Assembly: GCF_900188335.1 (NCBI RefSeq)
Contig: NZ_FZOY01000009.1
Location: 151,617 to 215,616, forward strand
Length of the DNA stretch: 64,000 nt
Direction of reading: 5' to 3'
Origin: Tropicimonas sediminicola
GTDB lineage: Bacteria; Pseudomonadota; Alphaproteobacteria; Rhodobacterales; Rhodobacteraceae
Under the pieces are notes generated by a model that searched no databases, was not told the origin of the DNA, and saw only the letters and a program-made list of their open reading frames with translations. This document shows, one piece after another, positions 8,791 through 17,126 of the stretch. The translations under genes were made by a program, and so were the position numbers. Position 1 is the first letter of the stretch. The number at the start of each line of letters is the position of its first letter.

Positions 8791-9098
8791 TGGGCATCTG
8801 GGTCGACATGGTGGGCGACGACATTTCCGCGATCCTGAGCGCCGATCAGGCCCGACAGATCGACGGCATGTCGCTCAGCTTTGGCAGGGTTTCCACGCCG
8901 CAGGTTCGCGGGACCGCGAGCGGCGCGGTGCGATCGATCCCCGGAAATATCACCATCGAGCCGGCAGGCACGCACAGGCGCGGGCGCGGCATCGTGGTTC
9001 AGCGCAGCCCGGATCGCTCCATTGCGCCCATAGCGCGAAACCCCGACGCGCCTGCTGTCGGATCGCTCTGCCTTGGCGCCTTGGAGGCACGACCGTGA
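8790..9098 (+). CDS. Hypothetical small protein coupled between ATPase and adenine deaminase
   Basis: This 102-residue ORF is coupled on both sides: its ATG overlaps the ATPase stop (TGATG), and its TGA overlaps the GTG start of adenine deaminase (GTGA). Codons are rich in G or C at the third position, like neighbouring genes, which argues for coding. The N-terminal third (MGIWVDMVGDDISAILSADQ) is acidic and protein-like; the C-terminal half is Arg/Pro-rich and of lower complexity. It has no signal peptide, membrane segment or recognised domain. It may be a genuine small subunit or the remnant of a longer gene. I do not recognise it. Confidence 0.5.
   Translation: MGIWVDMVGDDISAILSADQARQIDGMSLSFGRVSTPQVRGTASGAVRSIPGNITIEPAGTHRRGRGIVVQRSPDRSIAPIARNPDAPAVGSLCLGALEARP
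9095..9098 (+). promoter_or_regulatory. GTG start with GTGA stop-start overlap and GGAGG Shine-Dalgarno
   Basis: GGAGG at 9083-9087 lies 7 bases before GTG 9095. This decides the adenine deaminase start and makes its translation reinitiate after the small ORF. Confidence 0.6.
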
Positions 9099-10858
9099 GC
9101 GTGGAGCCGCAAGACCTCGACGAAACCGCCCTTCGCGACCGTGCCGTGGCCGCAGCAAGCGGGGATGCCCCGTTCGACAGGCTCATTCTGGGAGCGACGC
9201 TGGCCGACGTGGTCACCGGGGAGCTGCGCCCGGCCGATATCGGGCTGAGCGGCCCCCTGATCGCCTCGGTCCACCTGCCGGGCACGCGTGGCGATGCGAC
9301 CGACATTGTCGACGCCACCGGCCTCGTCGCCGCCCCCGGCCTGATCGACACGCATATGCATGTCGAAAGCTCCATGGTCACGCCCGAAACCTATGCCGCC
9401 GCCGTGCTGCCCCGGGGCGTCACCACTGTCGTCTGGGACCCGCACGAATTCGGCAATGTCGCGGGGCTTGCCGGGGTCGGCTATGCGCTCGACAGCGCCG
9501 CAAGGTCGGCGCTGCGCATCCTGCCGCTTGCCCCGTCCTGCGTGCCCTCCGCGCCCGGGTACGAGACCGCCGGGGCCGACTTCGAAGCGCCGGTGATCGC
9601 CGGGATGCTGTCGGACCCCGGCATCCACGGACTGGCCGAAGTGATGGACATGCGCGCCGTCACGTCCCGCACCGAGCGGATGCGCGGGATCGTGCAGGCC
9701 GGGTTGCACTCACGCAAGATGGTCTGTGGCCATGCCCGCAGCCTGACCGGACCGGACCTGCAGGCCTATGCCGCCGCCGGCATCACTTCCGACCACGAGG
9801 TGACCTCTGCCGATGACCTGATGGAGAAGCTCCGCGCCGGGCTGACCATCGAGCTTCGGGGATCGCATCCCTACCTGCTGCCGGAGTTCGCCCGCAGGTT
9901 GCAATCGTTGCCTCAGATGCCCCCTACCGTGACCTTCTGCTCGGATGACGTCTTTCCTGACGACCTGCTGGCCAACGGCGGCGTCGACGAGATGCTGCGC
10001 AAGATGATCGCCCACGGGCTCGCCCCGATGCGGGCGTTGCAGGCTGCAACGCTGAACGCGGCAATCCGGATCGGCCGACCGGATCTCGGCCTGATCGGCC
10101 CCGGCAAACGCGCGGATATCCTGCTGATGGAAGACCTGACGGAGGTCCGCGTACGCCACGTGCTGCGCAACGGCGCGCCCATTGATGTCGATGGGGCCAG
10201 CTCCCGTTACCCGGACGCCTTTCTCGACACCTGCGCGCTGCCCCCTGTCAGGCCAGACGATTTCGATGTGCCAGCCAAGGGGCCAACCGTCCGCCTCGCC
10301 ACGATCGCCCGCCCGCGCTTCACCGAATGGGGCGAGATCACTGCCGAGGTGAGGAGCGGCGTCGTCGTGCCCCCGCCCGGCACGACAAGGATCGCCGTGA
10401 TCAACCGGCACGGCGGCGACCCTGAGCCGAAGCTGGGGTTCCTGCAGGGGTGGGGCCAGTGGAACGGCGCCTTCGCGACGACGGTCAGCCACGACAGCCA
10501 CAACCTGACCGTTTTCGGGAACTCTCCCCAGGATATGGCCGCCGCCGCCAACGCCGTGATCGCGGCGCACGGCGGCATGGCGGTCGCGCAGGACGGGGCG
10601 GTGACAGCCGTCCTGCCGTTGCCGGTAGCGGGGCTCGTCTCGGATGCGCCTCTGGAGCAGGTCGCAGAGGCCTTTTCCGGCCTGCGCGCCGCGATGGGGC
10701 GCGTGGTGGACTGGGAGCCGCCCTACCTGACCTTCAAGGCGCTTGTCGGCGCAACGCTCGCCTGCAACGCCGGCCCGCACCAGACCGACCTCGGCATAGC
10801 CGATCCCCACGCCGGCATCCTGCGACGCTCGCCGATCCTCGCGGACGGATCAGGCTGA
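9095..10858 (+). CDS. ade: Adenine deaminase
   Basis: The enzyme converts adenine to hypoxanthine and ammonia. The 587-residue length matches the ade family. Metal-binding amidohydrolase motifs are present: APGLIDTHMHVESSM, a VCGHARSL segment, ITSDHE, and TFCSDDVFPDDLL. The C-terminal adenine deaminase domain is also recognisable (GFLQGWGQWNGAFATTVSHDSHN). Translation begins at a GTG overlapped by the preceding small ORF. Being the last gene of a LacI-regulated importer operon suggests the importer brings in adenine or an adenine-containing compound. The 3' end overlaps the convergent M20 gene by 9 bases. Identity is firm. Confidence 0.95.
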   Translation: MSVEPQDLDETALRDRAVAAASGDAPFDRLILGATLADVVTGELRPADIGLSGPLIASVHLPGTRGDATDIVDATGLVAAPGLIDTHMHVESSMVTPETYAAAVLPRGVTTVVWDPHEFGNVAGLAGVGYALDSAARSALRILPLAPSCVPSAPGYETAGADFEAPVIAGMLSDPGIHGLAEVMDMRAVTSRTERMRGIVQAGLHSRKMVCGHARSLTGPDLQAYAAAGITSDHEVTSADDLMEKLRAGLTIELRGSHPYLLPEFARRLQSLPQMPPTVTFCSDDVFPDDLLANGGVDEMLRKMIAHGLAPMRALQAATLNAAIRIGRPDLGLIGPGKRADILLMEDLTEVRVRHVLRNGAPIDVDGASSRYPDAFLDTCALPPVRPDDFDVPAKGPTVRLATIARPRFTEWGEITAEVRSGVVVPPPGTTRIAVINRHGGDPEPKLGFLQGWGQWNGAFATTVSHDSHNLTVFGNSPQDMAAAANAVIAAHGGMAVAQDGAVTAVLPLPVAGLVSDAPLEQVAEAFSGLRAAMGRVVDWEPPYLTFKALVGATLACNAGPHQTDLGIADPHAGILRRSPILADGSG

Positions 10859-12007
10859 CAGGGCCCGCCGCGCCACCTCCGCCCAGAAGGCGACGCCCGT
10901 CCCGATCGCGGAATCGTTGAAATCGTAGCCGGTGTTGTGATGAAGAGCGCCATCGACCGCCGGGCCATTTCCGAGCCAGACATAGGCGCCCGGCACCGCC
11001 TCTCCGAAAAAGGCGAAATCGTCCCCCGCGGTGGAGGGCGGAAAGTCGGTGCGTACGCCGCCATGTGACACGGCCTGCGCCGCCGCCAGCGCCACCGCCG
11101 TCGCGCCGGCGTCGTTCACAACGGGGGGAATGCGGCGAGTGAACCGGTACTCGGCGCGCACGCCCATTGCCTGCGCCATGCCCGCGGCGAGCTGGCCGAT
11201 CTCCGTTTCGAGCTGATCGCGCACATGGGGGGAATAGGCCCGGGCGGTGCCTCCGATCTCAACAAAATCCGGGATCACGTTCAGCGCCTCGGGATCGCCG
11301 GCCGCCACCGAGCAGGCGCTGACCACCGCCGGCTGCAAGGGATCGATCACCCGGCCCGGAATGGTCTGCAACGCCGCGAGGAAGTGCCCGGCCACGGTCA
11401 CCGGATCGCGGCCGAGATGCGGCTTGGCCCCGTGCGTGCCGACCCCGCGGAAGGTCACCCGCCAGCTGTCCGACGAGGCGAGCTGCGGACCGGCGACCAC
11501 GGCCATCTCGTCCACGGCGAGCCCCGGCATGTTGTGGAGTCCGAAGACCATGTCGCAGGTAAAGCGTTCGAAGAGCCCATCTTCGACCATACGCTTTGCC
11601 CCGCCGCGCCCTTCCTCGGCGGGTTGGAAGATAAAATACACCGTGCCCTGCGGCGGATCCGCGACGAGCGCGGCGGCTGCGCCGAGCAGCATCGTGGTGT
11701 GCCCGTCGTGGCCGCAGGCATGCATCTTGCCCGGCACGGTCGAGGCCCAGGGCGGCGTGCCGGTTTCCGGCATCGCCAGCGCGTCCATATCGGCCCGAAG
11801 ACCGACCGCCCTGCCATCGCCGTTCCGCAGGGCACCGACGACACCGGTTCCGCCGATGCCCTCCGTCACCTCCAGCCCGAGGTCGCGCAAAAAGCCGGCA
11901 ACGATCGCGGCGGTGCGCGTTTCCTCGAACCCGAGCTCGGGATGGGCGTGCAGATCGCGACGGATTTCGATGAGGCGCGGAAGGTCGATGGACGATGGCT
12001 CTGTCAT
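10850..12007 (-). CDS. M20 family metallo-amidohydrolase (hippurate hydrolase-like)
   Basis: This 385-residue zinc-dependent amidase or carboxypeptidase belongs to the HipO/AmhX/IAA-amino-acid hydrolase group. Metal ligand motifs are visible: GLRADMDALAM, HACGHDGHTTMLLG, QPAEEGRGGAKRM and the late HHNTGYDFND. A dimerisation domain lies between ~residues 180 and 290. I chose ATG 12007 (MTEPSSIDLPRLIEIRRDLHAHPELGFEE), since the extension to 12049 is not conserved-looking. It is divergent from the phosphoribosyltransferase with only 47 bases between starts. The likely role is release of amino acid or ammonia from N-acyl substrates, consistent with a nitrogen-salvage locus. The substrate cannot be named. 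Confidence 0.92.
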   Translation of the reverse strand: MTEPSSIDLPRLIEIRRDLHAHPELGFEETRTAAIVAGFLRDLGLEVTEGIGGTGVVGALRNGDGRAVGLRADMDALAMPETGTPPWASTVPGKMHACGHDGHTTMLLGAAAALVADPPQGTVYFIFQPAEEGRGGAKRMVEDGLFERFTCDMVFGLHNMPGLAVDEMAVVAGPQLASSDSWRVTFRGVGTHGAKPHLGRDPVTVAGHFLAALQTIPGRVIDPLQPAVVSACSVAAGDPEALNVIPDFVEIGGTARAYSPHVRDQLETEIGQLAAGMAQAMGVRAEYRFTRRIPPVVNDAGATAVALAAAQAVSHGGVRTDFPPSTAGDDFAFFGEAVPGAYVWLGNGPAVDGALHHNTGYDFNDSAIGTGVAFWAEVARRALSA

Positions 12008-12054
12008 GCCGCTATGTGTACCCAACGCTTCGAGGATTGAACAGGACACAGCAC

Positions 12055-12735
12055 ATGGAACCGCATGAATTCTGGCAGGAAATCCACCCGCCCGAGGATG
12101 CCGTTCCGCCCCCCTGGCAGGATCGCTTCCCGGCGCGCCTGCCCGATGGGCGCATCCTGTTCCTGCCGATCCGCGCGCTCGGAGACGGCACCACGGGCAT
12201 TGCCTCGCTCATCCTCAACCAGGCCGGCTTCGACGTGGAGACCACGCTCGCCGAGATGCTCGCCGCGCAGCTCGCGCCGCTGGATCTCGACATCGTGGTC
12301 GGCCTGCCCACGCTCGGCCTGTCGCTGGCCCGATCGGTGGCCGAGCGGCTGGGGCACGCGCGCTATGTGCCGCTCGGCACCTCGCGGAAGTTCTGGTACC
12401 GCGACGAGCTGTCCATCCCGCTCACCTCGATCACCAGCCCCGGTGCCACAAAGCGCCTCTACATCGACCCCCGGCTGCTCCCGCTTCTCGAAGGTGCCCG
12501 CGTTGCCCTGATCGACGACGTTATCAGCTCGGGAACCTCGATCACCGCGGGGCTGGACCTGCTGAAACTCGCGGGGCACAGGCCGGAGACCGTCGGCGCC
12601 GCGATGCTGCAGACGACTCGCTGGAAAGACATGCTTTCCGAGGGGCACGGTCTAGGCGAGGACCACGTCAAAGGCGTGATCCGAACGCCGCTGCTGCGCA
12701 GGACGCCCGAGGGATGGCAGCCGGAGGAGTCCTGA
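12055..12735 (+). CDS. Phosphoribosyltransferase (purine-type PRTase)
   Basis: The 226-residue protein has the type I PRTase fold with the PRPP-binding motif VALIDDVISSGTSITAG (residues ~149-165) and a preceding hood/flexible-loop region (RYVPLGTSRKFWYRDELSIPL). It resembles adenine/guanine-type phosphoribosyltransferases that salvage bases to nucleotides, but it is longer than classic Apt (about 180) because of an N-terminal extension (MEPHEFWQEIHPPEDAVPPPW). Its position next to adenine deaminase fits purine salvage. The exact base specificity is not determinable by eye. Confidence 0.85.
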   Translation: MEPHEFWQEIHPPEDAVPPPWQDRFPARLPDGRILFLPIRALGDGTTGIASLILNQAGFDVETTLAEMLAAQLAPLDLDIVVGLPTLGLSLARSVAERLGHARYVPLGTSRKFWYRDELSIPLTSITSPGATKRLYIDPRLLPLLEGARVALIDDVISSGTSITAGLDLLKLAGHRPETVGAAMLQTTRWKDMLSEGHGLGEDHVKGVIRTPLLRRTPEGWQPEES

Positions 12736-12945
12736 CCGAGAAAGCCAGCGTCCGGAGTGCCGTCCAATCCTCTTTGACGGATATACCCGTGGTGCCGCTG
12801 TCGGTCGCACTGCAGAGCTTGCAACCACTCACACCGGGGGCGAATATCCTCCACGCGAACCCGCTTGTCGCCAGCGGCTCAACGGGCGGTCCGGATTTCT
12901 ACGGGTCGCGCCTGCTGATCCGACGCACGTGATTGGAGATCCGAC

Positions 12946-13377
12946 ATGCTGATAGGAATCGATCCCGTCCTTTCGCCCGACCTGCTGCGCATCCTGCGCG
13001 CGATGGGGCATGGAGATGTCATCGCGGTGGTCGACGCGAATTTCCCCGCCGATTCCTGCGCCAAGCGGCTTGTGCGGGCAGACGGGCTGTCGGCGACCCG
13101 TGTCTTGCAGGCGATCCTCTCGGTCATGCCGCTCGACCACATGTCGGACCCCGCCGCCTTTTCGATGGAGGTCGTGGGCGACCCGGCTGCCATTCCGCCG
13201 GCGGTGGCGGATTTCCAGGAGATGATCGACAGCACGGCCGACACCCCGTCCCGCATCGGGCCGGTCGAACGGTTCGCCTTCTACGAGAAGGCGCGGGATG
13301 CCTACGCCATCGTGCAGACGGGCGAGCGGCGGCTCTACGGGAACATCCTGCTGGTCAAGGGCGTGGTTCAGCCCTGA
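12946..13377 (+). CDS. fucU: L-fucose mutarotase, RbsD/FucU family
   Basis: The enzyme interconverts sugar anomers, helping supply the form used by the isomerase. At 143 residues it matches FucU, with the family start MLIGIDPVLSPDLLRILRAMGHGD (residues 1-24), the histidine-containing GHGD segment and the C-terminal YGNILLVKGVV. TTGGAGAT (12933-12940) supplies the ribosome site. It faces the FGGY kinase and isomerase tail-to-tail and is separated from the PRTase by 210 bases with no clear gene. It is distinct from the RbsD copy at 23553. Confidence 0.9.
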   Translation: MLIGIDPVLSPDLLRILRAMGHGDVIAVVDANFPADSCAKRLVRADGLSATRVLQAILSVMPLDHMSDPAAFSMEVVGDPAAIPPAVADFQEMIDSTADTPSRIGPVERFAFYEKARDAYAIVQTGERRLYGNILLVKGVVQP

Positions 13378-13393
13378 ACGAGCCTCGGGGACG

Positions 13394-15022
13394 TCAGTCG
13401 GCTTTTCCCTCCATCAACGCAGCGTAGGCCGCGAAATCCTCCTGCATCCGCCTGAAAACCAGGTACTTCCTGTCGTGGAATGCGGCGATCTTGCCAGTCC
13501 GTGGCGCGATCTCGATCCCCGGTCCGCTCATCGCGGCCATCGCCGCGGGAAGGTCGGCGTAGCGGCCGCCCGCCACGGCGCCAAGCATGGCCGAGCCAAG
13601 TAGTACCGGCTCCTTCTGCTCCGGCACGATCACCTTGCACCCGCAGGCATCCGCCATCTCGCGGAGGAACAGCGTGTTGCGGGCGAGCCCGCCGCTGACC
13701 ACCATCGTCGTGACCTTCACCCCCTGCGCCGCCATCTCCTCCAGCACATGCCGCGTACCGTAGGAAAGAGCCTGAAGCGTGGCGAGGTAGTCGAGCGCGA
13801 GGTCCTCGCCCCCGTGATCGAGCGACAGCCCGCTGATCGCCCCGCGCCGGGTCGGGTCCGCCAGAGGCGCGCGGTTGCCGTGGAAATCCGGCTGCACATG
13901 GCGGTGCGTCGTGAGCACCGCCGTCTCCTCCCCCATCCCGGCCAGCACTTCCGCCAGAAGCGCATGGATCGACCGGCCCTCCACCTCGGCTCTGGCGCAG
14001 AGGGCGGCACCCGCCGAATGCCGCGCGACGACCGCGTCGATCAGCGCACCGGCCGCGGATTGCCCGCCTTCCAGCGCCCAGAGCTCCGGCAAGAGGACCG
14101 AGTAATATGGCCCCCAGACGCCGGGCACGAAGGCGGGCTCGGGCGTTACGGTGATGTGGCAGGTCGAGGTGCCTGCGATAACGGCCATCCGTTCGGTCAG
14201 AGCGGCACCGCCCGGCATCGCGCCGAGGGTGCCGAGGGCTCCGGAATAGGCGTCGATCAGGCCCGCGGCGACAGGGGTTCCCTCGGCCAGCCCAAGTTCC
14301 TCCGCGGCCCGCGAGTCCAGACAGCCTGCACTCTCCTCGGGCGAAAGGAACTCGGTCCCGATCTTCCCGTGCCCGGCGCCGGCGAGTTCTTCCAGCCCGA
14401 TCTCGGCCAGGAAGGCATCGTCCCAGCCCTCTCCGCCGCGCCCCTTCTGGGCCATGTAGGTCCATTTGCAGGTGCTGGAGCAGAGCGAACGCACTTGGCT
14501 GCCCGTTGCCCGCCAGACCAGCCAGTCCGGCAGATCGAAGAACAGACCCGCGCGCGCCCAGGCCTCGGGAAGGTTGCGCTTCAGCCAGCGCAGCTTGGGC
14601 ATCTCCATCTCCGGCGAGATCACGTTGCCGACATAGCGCAGCACGTCCGCACCGGTGGCGTTGATCGCATCGGCATCGGCGACGGCCCGATGATCCATCC
14701 AAAGGATGATGTCCTGCTCCCGCGCCCCGTCGGGGCTGACGCTCACCGGCTTGCCGTCGGCATCGCAGACCACGAGCGAGCAGGTCGCATCGAAGCCGAT
14801 CCCGCCGATCTCCGCAGGGGACAGCCCCGCCTGCGCCATCGCCGCGCGCACGGAGACGCAGATCGCCTCCCAGATGTCGGCCGAGGATTGCTGGATGAAG
14901 TCCGGCTGCGGCCGGAATGCCGCCGTCTCGCGCGACGCGACCCCGAGCAGCTTCCCACTCGCATCGAAGACACCGGCACGGGCGCTGCCCGTTCCGACGT
15001 CGATCCCAAGATAAAACGTCAC
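13394..15022 (-). CDS. FGGY-family carbohydrate kinase (D-ribulokinase-like)
   Basis: The 542-residue protein is an FGGY sugar kinase with the family's two actin-like halves: MTFYLGIDVGTGSARAGVFD at the N-terminus, a DFIQQSSADIWEAI region, and the C-terminal MVVSGGLARNTLFLREMAD ATP-site region. Features such as ILWMDHRAV and RSLCSSTCKWTY match the subgroup that includes eukaryotic FGGY/YDR109C D-ribulokinase rather than xylulokinase. It is downstream of the isomerase with a 51-base gap, so one operon makes a ketose and phosphorylates it. If the isomerase works on D-arabinose, the product would be D-ribulose 5-phosphate. Family firm, substrate inferred. Confidence 0.88.
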   Translation of the reverse strand: MTFYLGIDVGTGSARAGVFDASGKLLGVASRETAAFRPQPDFIQQSSADIWEAICVSVRAAMAQAGLSPAEIGGIGFDATCSLVVCDADGKPVSVSPDGAREQDIILWMDHRAVADADAINATGADVLRYVGNVISPEMEMPKLRWLKRNLPEAWARAGLFFDLPDWLVWRATGSQVRSLCSSTCKWTYMAQKGRGGEGWDDAFLAEIGLEELAGAGHGKIGTEFLSPEESAGCLDSRAAEELGLAEGTPVAAGLIDAYSGALGTLGAMPGGAALTERMAVIAGTSTCHITVTPEPAFVPGVWGPYYSVLLPELWALEGGQSAAGALIDAVVARHSAGAALCARAEVEGRSIHALLAEVLAGMGEETAVLTTHRHVQPDFHGNRAPLADPTRRGAISGLSLDHGGEDLALDYLATLQALSYGTRHVLEEMAAQGVKVTTMVVSGGLARNTLFLREMADACGCKVIVPEQKEPVLLGSAMLGAVAGGRYADLPAAMAAMSGPGIEIAPRTGKIAAFHDRKYLVFRRMQEDFAAYAALMEGKAD

Positions 15023-15073
15023 GTCGTTTCCTCCCGTTCCTCCGGATAGCCTGGTGATCGCCCTGATGGTTGC

Positions 15074-16669
15074 TCAGACCGGCTTCACGCCACAGAAGCT
15101 CACGTTGATGCCAAGCTCCTTGGCCAGCGCGGCCCTGGCCATCATGGCGCGGTCGGCCTCGGCGGCGGAGGTCGCATATGCGAGCTGGATATGGTTCGCC
15201 TTGTGCCGCGCCATCATCTGGTCGCGGGTGACGCCGGTCAGCACCGCATGCATGATCGGCCACTGCGGCGTGGTCGCCTCGAGCCTGCGCCGGGTCTCCT
15301 CTTCGGGCAGCGAGATCGCCTGCCCGCGCCCGATGTCCATGTGGAGCGCCCCGCCCTCGACAAAGATCCGGGACCAGATGATCTCGCCCGGCTTCGCGAC
15401 GCCGTGCAGGGTGCCGCCGCCATTCGGGAAGAACATTGGCGGCTGCCGGAAGCTATCCGACCCGGCCCAACCGCCTTCATTGTGGGCCGGCGGCACTGCG
15501 CCGGAGATCAGGAAGACCCAGACGTATTCGTCGGTACTGCCGCTCTCGTCGGGTCCCCCCCACCGCAGGTCGTGCAGCGTGTTCTCGACCGGCTGCCCGA
15601 GTGCCTTGTGAAGGCGGTTGATCAACAGGCCGTCGAGCCCCGCGCATTCATCGACCTCGTTGAAATGGGGGATCGGCTCGCCCTTGCGGATCACGCCGTT
15701 CGGTCCGGCCACGTCCGGCCGGTCGCTGTTGTTGAGCGTGCCCTCCACCAGGTCGGAAGCCGGCATCAGGTCCTTCAGGCCTTGCTGGTACTGGATCCCG
15801 ATGGCTTCGCAGCCGAATTCGTCGGCCATGCGGACCGCGGCGATGTACATCCGGCACTGGTCGAGCACCTGCGCCTCGGTCAGGTCCTCTTCGTGGTTCT
15901 CGCCCAAGTGGAACCTGAACCCCTTCGCCAGATACCATTCGTAGACGGCCCGCGCCTCGGCCTCGGGCACCTGCATGGCGGCGTAGTAGAGCGCCGATTG
16001 CGACAGACGCTCCTTGAAGACGCCCATCGGCAGGAGCAGTTCGTCGGGGATGATGGCGTTGTGCATCCCCATGCACCCCTCGTCGAAGACGCCCATGATG
16101 ACCTTCTCGCGCAGCATCGACTGAACGATGGAACTCACGATGGCAACATCCGCCTCCGGCAGGTTCAGATCCGGACACGGGGTGACGTGGTCCGTCTCGT
16201 GGGTGACCTTGCCGGTCTCGAGCCACTCATCGAGCGCGCGCTCGAAATAGGGGTCGTCGAAATTCTCGCTCCAGATCGTGGAATAGGGCACACCGGCCTT
16301 GGTGAGGGAGCCGTTCAGGTTGAGCATCCCCACCAGCCCCGGCCACTGGCCGGACCAGTTGGCCAGCGTCAGGATCGGGCCGCGGTGATGGTAAAGCCCG
16401 GCAAGGACGTGATGCGAGTATTGCCAGACCGCCTCGGCCACGATCAGCGGCGCATCCGGGTCGATGCCGGCAAAAACGTCCATCCCCTCGCGCTGGCTGC
16501 CGATGAAGCCGTGGCCCTGCGGCTTGACCGGATGCCCGCGGGTGATCGTGCGGCCCTTCGCGGCGACCACCTCCATCAGGCGATCTTCCATCGCCTTCTG
16601 GGCCGGCCAGCAGACCATATTCGCGCTCTCGCGCAGGTCTCCGTTGGCAATCAGAACGATGTCTTTCAT
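15074..16669 (-). CDS. L-fucose/D-arabinose isomerase-like protein
   Basis: The 531-residue protein begins [20 protein letters not shown] and contains conserved-looking stretches such as [35 protein letters not shown] and [11 protein letters not shown], as in alphaproteobacterial proteins annotated as fucose isomerase. It is shorter than E. coli FucI (about 590) and differs in detail, so I call it a related isomerase. Conserved Glu/Asp/His residues could bind the metal. I chose ATG 16669; an upstream open extension is not conserved. It is upstream of the kinase, divergent from a LacI regulator, with FucU beyond. Fucose isomerases commonly act on D-arabinose as well. Confidence 0.82.
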   Translation of the reverse strand: MKDIVLIANGDLRESANMVCWPAQKAMEDRLMEVVAAKGRTITRGHPVKPQGHGFIGSQREGMDVFAGIDPDAPLIVAEAVWQYSHHVLAGLYHHRGPILTLANWSGQWPGLVGMLNLNGSLTKAGVPYSTIWSENFDDPYFERALDEWLETGKVTHETDHVTPCPDLNLPEADVAIVSSIVQSMLREKVIMGVFDEGCMGMHNAIIPDELLLPMGVFKERLSQSALYYAAMQVPEAEARAVYEWYLAKGFRFHLGENHEEDLTEAQVLDQCRMYIAAVRMADEFGCEAIGIQYQQGLKDLMPASDLVEGTLNNSDRPDVAGPNGVIRKGEPIPHFNEVDECAGLDGLLINRLHKALGQPVENTLHDLRWGGPDESGSTDEYVWVFLISGAVPPAHNEGGWAGSDSFRQPPMFFPNGGGTLHGVAKPGEIIWSRIFVEGGALHMDIGRGQAISLPEEETRRRLEATTPQWPIMHAVLTGVTRDQMMARHKANHIQLAYATSAAEADRAMMARAALAKELGINVSFCGVKPV

Positions 16670-17126
16670 CGGAATCCCCTCCTGGCTCCTCTTCCGGTCG
16701 GGTCGCAGCAGGCGTGCTGCGGCGCCGTATTTCCTCCGACCCGCGACAACGCGAAGGCCGGCGCGCACAGGTCGGGCCAATCGGCCATGACCGGTCGCGG
16801 CTCATCTGCGGTGAAGGGATTGCGCCGAGCGGAAGGGGCCGGGCACGCCGCGCCCATCGCCCCGAAACACGGCATCACTCCTCCCTCCAGCACCATACCA
16901 CCACTGCTTCACCCCCCTTGCCCCAAGGGATCACAGGGCAACACGCCTCAGCCACGTGGCGAGTCGAAATCGAAACGTTTCTACAGCCAAGGAACTCCAC
17001 GCACCCCATGCTGTCAAGTCCGCGCAACAACAGCGCGTCAGCAATAAGCGCCCCCCGGAGGAATTGCCAAGGAACCGGTTTCTCTGTACCGAGATGAGAC
17101 AACAGTATCCCGGAGGCTCGAACGGC
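16670..17126. other. Divergent control region (isomerase / LacI)
   Basis: This 457-base stretch lies between the divergent isomerase-kinase operon and its presumed regulator. It contains the operator candidate at 16972-16981 and the ribosome site CGGAGG at 17111-17116. Otherwise I see no gene here. Confidence 0.5.
16972..16981. promoter_or_regulatory. Candidate LacI-family operator GAAACGTTTC
   Basis: A perfect 10-bp palindrome with a central CG, the usual core of LacI-type operators, sits about 300 bases upstream of the isomerase and 146 bases upstream of the regulator start. A related AAAACGTTT lies inside the regulator gene (17217-17225) and could act as an auxiliary site or be chance codons. 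Confidence 0.5.
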
